From NCBI GenBank assembly GCA_963930655.1, contig OZ005600.1:11659501-11723500 (forward strand): a DNA stretch of 64,000 nucleotides, in the 5' to 3' direction. Shown in pieces: positions 1-10,619 of this stretch (position 1 is the stretch's first letter; every line of letters begins with the position of its first letter). A program made the position numbers and the translations under genes. A model generated the notes under the pieces. The model ran no database searches, had not been told where the DNA came from, and saw only the letters and a list, made by a program, of their open reading frames with translations. The DNA comes from Myrica gale (lineage: Eukaryota > Streptophyta > Magnoliopsida > Fagales > Myricaceae).

Positions 1-170
1 AATCTAGCGAGGGGCGCCCACCATCGCCTAAAAATGTGTACAGAATTTTTTTATATATATATGGGCCACCCCCTTAGAGCCCAGCCCACCCTTCTCAGAC
101 CCAGCCAGCCCCCCTCAGACGCCCAGGCCCAGGCGCCCAGGCTTGCCCACCCAATATTTTTTTTAAATCA

Positions 171-204
171 GCAGAGGGTGAAACAGCGTTGTTTCACCCT
201 CTGC
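171..204. repeat. Perfect hairpin, 15-bp arms
   Basis: The arms at 171-185 and 190-204 are exact reverse complements around a 4-base loop. A T/A-rich extension on both sides (about 160-170 and 205-213) is also roughly complementary. It sits just upstream of a CT-rich leader-like tract. It could be the core of a small fold-back element or a structured transcript segment; no target duplication was recognised. Confidence 0.75.
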
Positions 205-229
205 TTAAAAAAACAAAGGTGGCGTAATT

Positions 230-2850
230 CGGCTCCACCCTTCAATTTTCCCCAATTCCCCCTTTTCTCATTCTGCTCCTGCTCCCCCTCCCTACGCCGG
301 CCTCCGTCCCTCTCTCCTCCTCACTCTGCCGCCACAGAACACCAGCCTCTAGCCCTTCTCTCACTCCGCCTCTCCTCCTCCACTGAACGTCGGATCTCTC
401 TCTCCCTCGCTGCTCTCTCTACCTCTTCGTCCCTCTTTCCTCCTCCACAACTCTTTCTCTCTCTCCGGCCTCTCCCTCTCAACTCACTCCCTCTCAGCGG
501 CTCAACCTCTCTTTCTCTCTCTCAACCACCCAGTGCCAACGTCGATTGTCGAGTCCCGCCGTGCTCCGGGGCTGCTCCGTGCTCGTCCAGGTATCCTTCT
601 CTCAGCCTCTCACTAAATTCTAATAGCTTGTTGATTGTATTTTGTGAATTTGTTACAATGTTATGAGTTATCTGTGATTCGGTAATGTGATTAGGATTTA
701 GGGTTTGAATTTTGAAAATTTTTAATTCAATTTTTACAAAGCCACTGGCACTGGCACTTCTGGATCTTTTTTAGTTTCTTCTTCCAATCTGGAATGCACT
801 TTTTAAAGTAGTGCAAAGTTTCTGTTCAGTCATGGGGATTGTGATCGGCTCTTTCTTCAATATAGTGGAGAATCTAGTAGGGATCTTATTGTTGTCGATT
901 TGGCTTGGCCTCTCAGGTCTTCCAAGCTGTGAGGAGTATACTCAATGGTTTTGTTGCCTTCTTTACAGCCTGCAACAACCATCGGCTTAGGTTTGCTTAA
1001 GTGGCTATTCTACTTTTTGAGTCACATTAGTTTTTCTTACCTTCTTCCGATTTCATTCATTTTCTACACTGGCAGATATTTGGTGGATCTTTTATGGGCA
1101 GCAGACATATAAGATGAAAAATGATATAGTATTTTTCTTTTTTTCCTGTTGCTTTTTGCTTCAAATCTTTTATGGTTTCCAATTTACCAAAAGAAAATGG
1201 AGTCTTTTTTCTTTCTTGCCAAATCCTTGTATAAGCATTTTTGATGTTTGCTCTTACTTGCTATAAGGCCTTTATTGTCTTCCCTATTTTACTGAAGCAA
1301 GTCCATGAGAAGTCGTTTTGATTTTCTTTATGTGATTAAAAGGTGATGTTGGGTGGTATTGCAAGATTCTATGTTATCTCGTCATTCTTCACCTCCAGTA
1401 AAAATTTAGATCAGTGTCTTGAAGTTTATAATGAAGACTTCTTCTGTAGCTCTTTTTCATTTGAATTTGCACAAAACTATAAGTGAAGAACAATTATGAA
1501 TGAGTTCTTTCATCAGGTGTCTTGAAGCTTTTCTGTGTTTTGTGTGATCAACAAAATTATAAGTGATACCTTACAGCTTAGAACAATTATAAATGAGTTC
1601 TTTCATCAGGTGTCCTGAAGCTTTTTCTGTGTTTTGTGTGATCACAAATAACTTATTTTTTAAAAAAATTTGTTGTTTTAGTCTTTAGATCTCAGCCAAA
1701 CCTTCTTGCGACTGATTTTTTTGATTTGACGTCATGCAACATTTATAATCATATACAGAAGTTTATCCAAAGATTATTCGGTCAATCCCAGAGATCACAG
1801 GTTGAAGATTCTAGAGAGAAATGACCAACATCTGGGACTCGGGGTCTGGTGAGTAGTCTTATTATGAGGATAATAATTGTCACTTCTGTGCATGAGAATG
1901 TAGTAAGTAAAAGCGCTGTAGTTTGGTGAATACCATTTCGAGTTTGTGTTGTAGCTTGTCTCTTGATTGTATGCAGTTTGTATGGACAAACGTTTTCAAT
2001 GCAAGGATTTAGAAACATTCCCTTGTGGATTTGGTTGGTTGTGGTTTCTGCAGTTGGAGGAAAGGAGGAAAGTGCAGTTTGGTTGTGGTTTCTGCAGTTA
2101 GAAACATTCACATTTTGCATTACGTAGGAAAAAAAAATTGTCATTTCGCCTTAGGAGTTCGCCCCTTCAAATTGGATCCTGGTTCCACCACTGCTGCATG
2201 TATATACATAAACAGCAAAACGTAGTTGCATGCACTTCTCATGCCTCATCCCCTGCCATCTTGCGGGCAGACTGCCTTTTCTCCCATTAATGAAAGTGGC
2301 TCTTTTCTAGGAAAATTGGTAACAGTTTGCCATTTGGTCCACATTAATATGCAATTGTGATTACATTATGGTAAATATATAAAATTAAAATTTTAGGTTA
2401 CAAGGAAACTTCATTGATTATTTTTATTGTAAAGCCAGGGCTAATTTTGTATTATTTATTTTATGTAAAAAGTAATATTTATTCAATATTTCTGGAATTA
2501 AAAAACATCGACTTCCAATTAATGTTTTTTCAACAGGAAATTTCTCATTTAAATCGAATGTTCCATAAATTCACCTAACTTCCAAGACGGCCAAGGTTGG
2601 AAGTCCAAGCCCAGGTCATAAGCCCAAAACCCATTTGAGTTTCGGGTCAGATTCCGGGTCCGGGTCCGGGTCCATTAATTGCGACCCCAGTCCCCACGCC
2701 TACCTGGCGCACTACGTAGGAGTTAGAGCCCGCTCACCCACCACTACCGCCGCCACCATCCACCACCCCCAAACCTAGCTAAAAGAGCAAAATCCCCACG
2801 CACAAACTCCTACCTCTTCTCCAAAACGTAACCCTAGCTTCTCCGAAGAC
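230..2850. other. CT-rich leader-like tract, then non-coding DNA
   Basis: Positions 230-600 are strongly pyrimidine-rich with many CTCTCT runs, as in plant 5' leaders, followed by a possible splice donor near 590 and T-rich intron-like DNA. No downstream exon with a convincing product was found. The 210-codon frame over 34-666 is low-complexity Ser/Leu/Pro and is not taken as a gene. Around 2143-2195 the sequence resembles the terminal sequence of plant hAT elements, but no partner end was found. The last 150 bases before 2858 are the probable promoter and leader of the trihelix gene. Confidence 0.4.
1471..1644. repeat. Two-copy tandem duplication (80 and 94 bp)
   Basis: Copy 1 is 1471-1550 and copy 2 is 1551-1644. 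They share the same order of words (acaaaaytataagtga, gagttctttcatcaggtgt, tgttttgtgtgatca). They differ by a few substitutions and by about 13 extra bases in copy 2. It is a simple local duplication in non-coding DNA. Confidence 0.75.
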
Positions 2851-2857
2851 CACATCA

Positions 2858-3733
2858 ATGGCTAGCCCCTCTCCGACCGCCACCTTCAAGAAACCCCAGC
2901 CCCTTCCTTGGACCCACGAGGAGACTGTCCACCTCATCCAGGCCTACCAGGAGAAGTGGTACGCCCTCAAGCGCGGCCAGCTCAAGTCCTCCCAGTGGGA
3001 GGAGGTGGCTGTCACCGTCGCCGCCCGCTGTGGCTACGACCACACCGAACCCTCCTCCAAGTCCGCCCTCCAGTGTCGCCACAAGATGGAGAAGCTGCGC
3101 CAGCGCTATCGTTCCGAGAAACAGCGTGGGTCCCCGCCCTCATCCTCCTGGCCCTACTTCCACCTTATGGACTCCCTCGACCGTGGGCCACTGCCTCCCA
3201 TCTCGGCCCGCCCCATCTCCCTCGTGCCACCGCCGCGCGATGAGTCTGATTATGACAACGACAATGACTACAAAGAGGAAGACGGCTTTAACGAAGACGA
3301 CGACGAGGAAGATTACGATTGTCATAGTAGGTCCCGGAGTATTAGCTACATACTACAGCGACCGACTATCGTGAATAGGTTTGCTGGCACTGGAGGCGAC
3401 AGCAATGCGGGCGGGAAAAGTGGTGGTGGGGTGTCCCGATTTTTGCGGAACCCGGCGGCAAAGAGGAGAAGAGAGAAGGAAATATATGATGGTGATGATG
3501 ATGGTCAGGAGGAGGAGGAGGAGGGGGAGAAGGGAGGAGAGCTGGTATTGGAGTTGGCGGCGGAGATAAGGGCGTTTGCTGAGAGGTTGGTTGGGATGGA
3601 GAATATGAAGATGAAGATGATGAAGGACACGGAGAAATTTAGGATGGAGATGGAGAATAAGCGGATGGCATTGATTCTCGACTCGCAGCAGAGGATTGTT
3701 GATTCCATTGAGAGTGCCTTCGGCTCGCCTTAG
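2858..3733 (+). CDS. Trihelix transcription factor (SIP1/ASIL-type), 291 aa
   Basis: A single-exon frame from ATG to TAG. Residues 17-85 form one trihelix (Myb/SANT-like) DNA-binding domain: PWTHEET starts helix 1, SQWEEVA lies in helix 2, and K-x2-LQCRHKMEKL lies in helix 3. That spacing is typical of the SIP1 clade (ASIL/ENAP-like factors, usually 250-350 aa). Residues 128-155 and 212-224 are very acidic. AKRRREKE (201-208) is a likely nuclear localisation signal. Residues 228-285 are a Met/Glu-rich predicted helix that usually mediates dimerisation in this clade. Family members bind GT-type elements, some recruiting histone modifiers, and act in the nucleus. The CDS is GC-rich at its 5' end and AT-richer later. 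Overlapping frames on both strands are shadows. Family assignment is firm; the exact ortholog is not assigned. Confidence 0.93.
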   Translation: MASPSPTATFKKPQPLPWTHEETVHLIQAYQEKWYALKRGQLKSSQWEEVAVTVAARCGYDHTEPSSKSALQCRHKMEKLRQRYRSEKQRGSPPSSSWPYFHLMDSLDRGPLPPISARPISLVPPPRDESDYDNDNDYKEEDGFNEDDDEEDYDCHSRSRSISYILQRPTIVNRFAGTGGDSNAGGKSGGGVSRFLRNPAAKRRREKEIYDGDDDGQEEEEEGEKGGELVLELAAEIRAFAERLVGMENMKMKMMKDTEKFRMEMENKRMALILDSQQRIVDSIESAFGSP

Positions 3734-4131
3734 AAGCTCGAACTTGAAGGTTCAATGTTCTTAATTAATTTGTTTCTTTTCCAATTAGATCATTGTGATA
3801 AGAGTTTGCTTAGGTTCAGTAACACGTCTGTATAGTCTAAACTGAAGCTGAAAAATTTTGGCTTTGTACAATATTTTTTCAGAATCAGCAATTCGTCTGT
3901 ACTCTAGTACTGGATCACTAAAGCCTATTCTTTTGGTGTTCCATGTGTAGTGTTTCTTTAATAATGTACTAACAAAACTTGGCCTGGTAAATCTTCCTCC
4001 GTTGTTTATAGCTTATGTTATTTTGCAGCAAATTGTACAGGATTGACCTTCGACGTGTACATATACAATTTTTCTGATAGATTATATATATATATGGTTT
4101 TGCCCGCATTTATAATTTTCTGCTTGCATCT
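3734..4131 (+). other. Downstream region of the trihelix gene
   Basis: AT-rich sequence, probably the 3' UTR and terminator of the trihelix gene. It ends in a short (TA)n run at 4083-4095 just before a MITE. No coding signal was seen. Confidence 0.5.
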
Positions 4132-4623
4132 TAAAGATTAGGGAAAAAGTCATAGTTAGCCCCATAAGTTTAGCCAAAAATCAAATAGTCTCCTTAAGTT
4201 TCAATTCGGCGATTTAAGCCCCATAACTTTTGAACATCATCAATTCTAGCCCTCCGTCTAAATTAGGAGTTAATCAAAATGCCCCTCCAAGAGAAAATTA
4301 CAAAAAATTCATGAAAAATGAAAAAAATGAAATTTTTTTAAAAAAATAATTTTTTTTAAATAAAACTATTGAAACTTTATTTCAATAATATATTTATTTT
4401 AAATTTTTATTATTTTTATTTATTTTTTAAAATTTAGTCTTGGAGGGGCATTTCGGTTATTTTGCATGATTTTCCGTCGGATTTAACGCCTAATTTAGAC
4501 GGGGGCTAGAATTGATGATGTTCAAAAGTTATGGGGCTTAAATCGACGAATTGAAACTTAAGGGGGCTATTTGATTTTTGGCCAAACTTATGGAGCTAAC
4601 TATGACTTTTCCCCTAAAGATTA
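4132..4623. mobile_element. Mutator-type MITE with long terminal inverted repeats
   Basis: The element body is 4141-4614 (474 bp), flanked on both sides by the identical 9-bp duplication taaagatta (4132-4140 and 4615-4623). The terminal inverted repeats run about 124 bp with only a handful of mismatches, starting gggaaaaagtcatagttagc on the left against ggggaaaagtcatagttagc on the right. Complementarity continues further in, interrupted by a gap of about 25 bases. The centre is A/T-rich and non-coding. A 9-bp target duplication with long inverted repeats is the hallmark of Mutator-like elements, so this is a non-autonomous member. Confidence 0.9.
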
Positions 4624-6100
4624 ACTTAGGTCATTTGTCAGTTGTAGTTCTTCACCTTTCTTTCTGCTTAATCAATGAGCTCTTTTTCATTTATGCTTCC
4701 AAATTTATAGAATTTGCTTGGAATTTGTTTTGCTTCCTGTGATCGCTATAGAGCAGCATATGCATTTTCTCCCATTGAGCAAACAGACACTTTTAGAAGC
4801 CATATTGGTATTCCTTCTTATCCCATCTCATCTATTACTTTACTACTAGCAAATATTTTATGAGAGTGAACTTTAGTTCACGTGTTCATTCTTATCCTAT
4901 CTCATCTAGCTTTTCACCGTTTACAAACTTGGATTATTATGGTTTTAGTCGAGTTCTATGCCAAGCTTGAAGAGGACGTACGTAGACCATAATGTTGCCC
5001 CTCTTCCCACCACAAGAGACAGGAGGACAAATGCTGGTGTAACCAAGTGCAAAAATTTGTGGTTTTTATTGTTTTTTATGGTAAGGTTCTATAGGCCTGC
5101 ACTTTTGCCATTTTTCTTTGAGTGCTAGAAGGTGAGGCAGTAGTTGTGACTTTGCTTTGTCCGGACGTCCTAATGTAACCAAACTTGTCTTGCATTCTTG
5201 ATAAGCTGGTGTTAGAGAACTTCTCCCCTGCCTTTAAGGTTTTGTTTCAGGTTGTTTTGGTTTTTTGGTCTCCTGTGCTAGCCTGCTAGGTTTATGTGAT
5301 TTGGAGTTAGGCCCTATCCTGCCAATGGATAATGCAGCATTTTCTTTCTTTTTTCATAGAGCTTCCTGCCTTTTTTGTCACTTTGCGCAATTATCTGGGA
5401 GGGATAGCTATGAGGACAGGGTCTCTTCTATTCAGATAGAAAGTTATTGCTTTATCTTTTCTGTGAAAAGTAGCATTCAATCTTTTGGTGATCTGTAGAA
5501 TGCATATCCTAGAAGCACAGTCAGGGTGCGTCGAGAGATTTCATATGAAACCCCTAGCTGAAAGTGATACTGTTGTCATCTTGGGTCTTGGTTTTGAAGG
5601 GTAGAGGTTGGTCCAATTTCTATTTTCCAGTTTGATTCCCAAAACCGATGTTTAGCTTCCACCCCATAATTTGCTTTACTATCTTGTTGCCTAGTGATTC
5701 TCTGACAGTAGAGCAAAGCGAGGATTTGAGTAGCGATGTTAACCAAAATGTATGTGCTTTAAGGGACTGCATTGTCACTTGAGAGGGTCACATTACACTT
5801 TAGAACTCTACTTAGCATCAGATGCCGGGCTGTTGATTTTTTTCCACATGTAGGCGTTGGATGACAAAGGACTGCCCTTAGGAAACTCTATGCCAATAGA
5901 TGTTTTGTTATTTTTTGGATCATGATTAAGATGGCAAAGAAAAGGAAAACAAGTGGAAACGACGAAATCTCTTTGTACGTTGTATTGTCCACATAAGTAG
6001 TATTCCAAATTGTATCTGACTAATCCCAAAGTGTCCAAAAATGCTGAAATTCTGATCTAGGGGTAAACAATCTGAGATTACTCTGTTAAGTTTGCCTTCT
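4624..6100. other. Intergenic, nothing recognised
   Basis: No coding potential beyond short random frames, and no repeat with definable ends. T-rich stretches and stops in all frames. Confidence 0.4.
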
Positions 6101-6107
6101 TCAAATT

Positions 6108-6520
6108 ATTTTCTTAATAATGGAAAGGAATAGCATGACCTGGAAGATCTCGTAACTTAGAAGGGTGTGATCCCATTCTGCACAAGACAAGATTTTTATT
6201 ATGAATAACTTGTGGAAAATAATGTTTTCTTGGGTCAGATCAAATCGATCAATAATAGGATCGATCTTCTGTGTTGGGTGAGGTCCTAACACATTCCCCC
6301 AGGTTGGCTTGTAGGGCCGGGTATACGAAGTGGCCCGACCTTGGAAGCTCCTGGGTTATAAAAAAAAAGGATAGATTTTCACAGAACCAGTGCTGACTAG
6401 GATAGCTTTATAAAAGTTGATTGACTTTGAAATGTCATTTGAGAGGCAAATATGCTTGAACCGGATCAATTACTTGCATCTTTCAAGATGAGCTTTATCT
6501 TGTGGCTCATAATTAGTCGT
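6108..6520. repeat. Direct repeat, copy 1, beside pararetrovirus
   Basis: This segment is matched in the same orientation by 7470-7775. Shared words include aaatcgatcaataataggat, gacaagatttttattatgaa and accagtgctgactaggatag. Copy 1 carries about 105 extra bases (about 6275-6380). Read on the minus strand, that insert contains a purine run followed by TGTTAGGACC, which resembles a polypurine tract/LTR boundary. The pair encloses about 1 kb of unclassified DNA. It may be the non-coding part of the pararetrovirus present twice, or the LTR of a decayed retrotransposon. Confidence 0.6.
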
Positions 6521-7469
6521 GTGACCAGAGTGCTTACTTTGAAAGGGCGGAAGTGGTGGTTAGAGAGAGAGTGGTAGAAACGAGCCATAGACAAACGGAG
6601 TGTAAGAAGATATGGATGCAGCAAATAACGAAAAATAATTTTGAGACCCCCTGATGAAGGGACAAGCTTCGTTCAAAACCAGCACTTGAGCAATGAAGGC
6701 TCGGTCAAACTGGTATCCACTTGAAATTGTCTAAAATAAATTAACTTAGCAGAAAATAACTAAATCATCCATGAAGACGGTAATGCATGAGTGCATAAAC
6801 TTAAAACCGACCACTTGACGGTGATAGGTATGCATGCATGAATGTAATTGAAACTTAAAGTCGTCCAATATGGCGGTATGCATGTTGCAGAGAATGAAAG
6901 AAGTTTTAAGACATATATATAACTGAAAACTTCTAAGTTTACGTCATAAAAAGATTACTTGTGACTTACAAGAGACAAAGACTACCAAAGATGGATATAT
7001 GGTTGATAGACTCATGTTAACTCAGGATAGAAAGACTGTAGAAAGAGTACAAAAATCCGAAAATGGAATTCTGCTTACAAATGAGGAGGAAATTTCTTTC
7101 TAACTTGGAGAATGATGCGGTCAAATTGAAATTTGTTCCACCATTTCACATAAAATCTGCGGGTGCAGATACTTTCTTTGACTTGGTATTCCCATTTTAT
7201 AATCTAGAGAATCTTGTATTTACTTGAAAACATGGAGATAATAGAAAATTGACTTTGATGGTAGTTTACTTAGTGACGAATGGAGTAAACTTGCGTGGTT
7301 TTAAGGAGTGTTGGAGAAAAATATCGGGAATGGAACTGAACATTTGCCACCAATGATGAAACTAAGAGGGGAATTGACTTGTGAATTTACTATCAAAGTT
7401 AAGGAACCAAGAACGGGTAAAGACCCATTTTGGTACTACAAAACTTTAGACCAAGCTGCAGTGTAATCA

Positions 7470-7775
7470 TAATAATTGAAAGGTATAGCATGACTGGAAG
7501 ATTTCGTAACTCAGAAGGGTGTGATCCCCATTCTACACAGGACAAGATTTTTATTATGAATAACTTGTGAAATTTTTCTGGATCGGATCAAATCGATCAA
7601 TAATAGGATCGATCTTCACATAACCAGTGCTGACTAGGATAGCTTTGTAAAAGCTGATTGACTTGGAAGGGTGGTCTAGGAGGAAATGTCATTTGGGAGG
7701 CAAATATGTTTGAACCAGATCAATTACTTGCATTGTTTGAAGATGAGCTTTATTTTGAGGCTCATAATTGTTGAA
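7470..7775. repeat. Direct repeat, copy 2, at the pararetrovirus edge
   Basis: Copy 2 of the repeat at 6108-6520 lacks the 105-base segment but has a short insertion of its own near 7665-7685. Its end runs into the accessory reading frame on the minus strand (7724-8284), so this part of the repeat belongs to, or was captured with, the viral sequence. Confidence 0.6.
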
Positions 7776-8284
7776 CTTTTGATCGAGCATTTGACTATGA
7801 TAGGGCTCGATATGGTAAAGCTAACTAATGTAAGGTTTACAAAGAACACAGAAGGGTTCTTGGAGATAAAAGGGATTTTACTTTGTAGTCTATTTTTCGG
7901 AGACTGGGTCATACTTGGTAGTCTTAACGGAGACTGGGCCGGAGACAGTATCTCGATTACTTGGTAAGGGTTACTTGCCAGGGCAAAAAAGGTGGGCTGA
8001 CCTATTTTGGTTACTAAGGCTAGAGCAAACGTGGGTCGGACTCTGGCTATGGGTGATGGTTTAGGTATTTCTCCTAAAATACGAAACCGGTTAACATTGT
8101 TGGCAGGTTGACTTGGAGATGGGTCATAGGTAACTACATGACCCGGATGGAGGACAAGCTCTCTAGGATCTAACTTTGGTTGTGGTGGTAGAGGTAATCG
8201 TGGTGGTGTTGACTTAGTTGACTTGACAGGTTCTTTTCCTTTGGGTTTAGGTGTCATGAGAATCCTGCAATAATTCACGGGCAA
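7724..8284 (-). pseudogene. Pararetroviral downstream frame, 186 codons
   Basis: An open frame after the RNase H region. The first part is rich in Pro, Lys and Thr (TPKPKGKEPVKSTK and PPRLPLPPQPK) and the rest has no recognisable domain. It may be the second open frame reported for florendovirus-like genomes, or the decayed C-terminal tail of the polyprotein. Its beginning overlaps what looks like the end of RNase H. The last third overlaps the direct repeat 7470-7775. Confidence 0.45.
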
Positions 8285-8755
8285 GGAAGTCAGGAATATT
8301 GATTTACTTCCTTTGATGTATTCAATATCAAAATAAAAAATACTTAAAATTGCTTGTCAACGAGCAAAAATCTGTTTTGATGCAATATTTTGAACATCTT
8401 TTTCTAAAACAAATTTTACACTTTTGCAATCAACACGAACCAAAAATTTATGATTTAGAAGATCAGATTGAAATTTACTAATGCATAGTACTATAGATAA
8501 AATTTTTTTCTTAATAGGACTATAATTCTGCTGAACCGGATTCTAATTGCCGGAGTAAAAACGAAAAATTTGTTTAGATGAATCTGGAGTGACTTTTTGC
8601 TTGAGAATGTCGTCATAACCAATTTCGGAGGCATCAATTTTAACTATTTAAAAAGAATCCGGGGATGGGATACCAAGACAAGGGAATGTCTTGACATGTG
8701 ACTTGATTAGTTGGACAATAGAAGTATGTTCTTTGGTCCATGGTGGAGGATTCTT
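8285..8755 (-). pseudogene. Pararetroviral RNase H region, broken
   Basis: Minus-strand translation of this segment, shifting frame, gives an RNase H-like pattern: NYSPIKKKILSIV followed later by a VDCKSVKFVL-like stretch, as expected after a caulimovirid reverse transcriptase. At least one in-frame stop (near 8360) and frame changes break it. Confidence 0.6.
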
Positions 8756-9521
8756 CTAAAGACGATCAAAACAAGGTTTAAATTGATGTTGGAGATTCTG
8801 ATAAAATTCAGCAATGTAATTTAAAGATCCTAAAGACCTTTGAAGCTGGGTTTTATCAAGAATAATATTAGGAAACTTATCAGCAAATTGGATGGCCCTA
8901 TCAATTGGCTGAATTTGACCTTGGTAAATATTGATACCTAAAAATCTGACTTTGGTTTGGAATAACTTGATCTTAAGGGCAGAGACCACTAAGTCGTTTG
9001 ACTAATAATATGGGAAAACTTGTTGAGATGTTTCCAATGTTCTTCTATGGATTTGGAGAAGACTAGAACATCATCAATGTATACTATGGTGAAATGACTA
9101 AAAGGGTTAAAAATATCATTCATGATATTTTTGAATTCACTTGGTGCATTCTTTAAACCAAAAGGCATTACATTTCATTTATAATAGCCAAAATGAGTGT
9201 TAAATGCAGTTTTGTACTTGTCAGACTCATGAACTTAGATTTGCCAAAATCCATTTTTCATGTCAAATTTACTAAAATTTGTGGCTTTTGAAAGCGTCCG
9301 ATTAGGTCATTTTTATCAGGGATAGGATACCTAATCCATTGGAGGACTTTGTTCAGAGGCTTGTAGTTGATGACTAACCTGGGAGTTCCTCTTTCTATTT
9401 CAGCATTTTTCTTGGCATAGAAAGCAGAGCAAGACCAAAGGGATTTACTATGACGAATGATGTCTTTTCTTAAAAGATCTTGGATTTTTGTTTTGCATAA
9501 TTCCATCATCTCTTGATTCAT
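8756..9521 (-). pseudogene. Pararetroviral reverse transcriptase, two frame fragments
   Basis: Fragment 9521-9258 carries the N-terminal RT block (SKSLWSCSAFYAKK, RLVINYKPLN). Fragment 8989-8756 carries the C-terminal thumb region (VRFLGINIYQGQIQ, QLQRSLGSLNYI). Between them, the catalytic YIDD motif is encoded at 9070-9081. These spacings are those of Caulimoviridae rather than Gypsy or Copia. Stops and indels separate the fragments, so the enzyme is dead. The absence of any integrase downstream supports a pararetrovirus. Confidence 0.9.
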
Positions 9522-9644
9522 CTGAATGGATCGAGCCTTTTATGGGAATATTTTTCTCACTAAACTCAGGAATGTAAGGGAGTTTAACTATGTGTTGCTT
9601 TCGATGCCAAAAAGCATTAGGAAGATCGAAACAAACTTGTTGTT

Positions 9645-10034
9645 CTAATCTAGATTGGAATGACTTAATTTGATGCTAAATGGTTTGACTAGCGAGTTGC
9701 TCTTGAACTCGTTTGAACTTGATTTCTTCCTTAAGAAAATCAAGATGTTGGGTTTACTAATAATAAAATTGAGAGTTTTACTTATGGAGGCTTCCTGTAA
9801 CATGGTAAGTTCCCTAGGTCGGGGAGGACTAACGAACTCAAATGTTACTTGTTGACCAAAAATGTTGGTGGTAAGACCTTCACTGCTAATGGTAAAAGGA
9901 TACAACAAGCAAATGAAAGGAGTACCCAAAATAACTTTCTGGTTAGGCATGTTTTTGACTAAAACAAAAGGTGACCTAAAGCAGACATTATCTTTGCAAA
10001 TGTGTGCTTTGGATAACTTGTAATTAATACTCAT
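9645..10034 (-). pseudogene. Pararetroviral protease region fragment
   Basis: A 129-codon frame between the capsid and RT segments. VILGTPFICLLYPF resembles the ILG-x-PF block that follows the active site of retroviral-type aspartic proteases. The C-terminal half leads towards RT. The catalytic D-(S/T)-G triplet is not visible inside this frame, so the fragment is incomplete or frameshifted. Confidence 0.65.
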
Positions 10035-10619
10035 CTGACTATGCTGAGGAATTTGTTACTATTTTCTGGATCATCATGGGTGAGAGGAGTAGTAAGAGAG
10101 GGGACAGATTCTGGGTCAGAATCTTCAGTCGACTCGGAGGAAGTAGCTTGACTTTGGCTCTTAAGCTTCTTATTAATCTTAAGAAGGAGAACTTCCTATT
10201 CGAGTGTTTTATGACTAGCTTTTAACTCTTTAATTTCTTTTTTAACTTGTTGGACTTCAGTGTATAATCCTGGAAGGTTACAGACTTCTGAGTTTTCTTA
10301 AACTTTTCTAAGATTTTATTAAGGCTAACTTGGGTTTCAGGAACTTTTAACTTGTGTTATTGTTTACTTAAATAATGTTTTAACATTCTAAGATACTGAG
10401 CTTTGAGCTCTGGATCTTCAACTTTGTCGATTAAATCGATCAAAAGTTCCTTTTGTTGACTAAGGGCATTAAGGATTTTACTTGGGTGACAACAACTATC
10501 TTGACATCCTAATTTCTGGTTAGGGGTGTCAGACTCAGTGTCGGGACTAGGATTGGAACTAGAGTTAGAGGACGGGAAATCATCTAATTCTAAATCACTA
10601 TCACTAGAATCTCTTAATT

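Noticed and set aside
34..666. 210-codon plus-strand frame near the window start
   Set aside because: Low-complexity Ser/Leu/Pro composition produced by the CT-rich tract; no domain, and the tract looks like a 5' leader.
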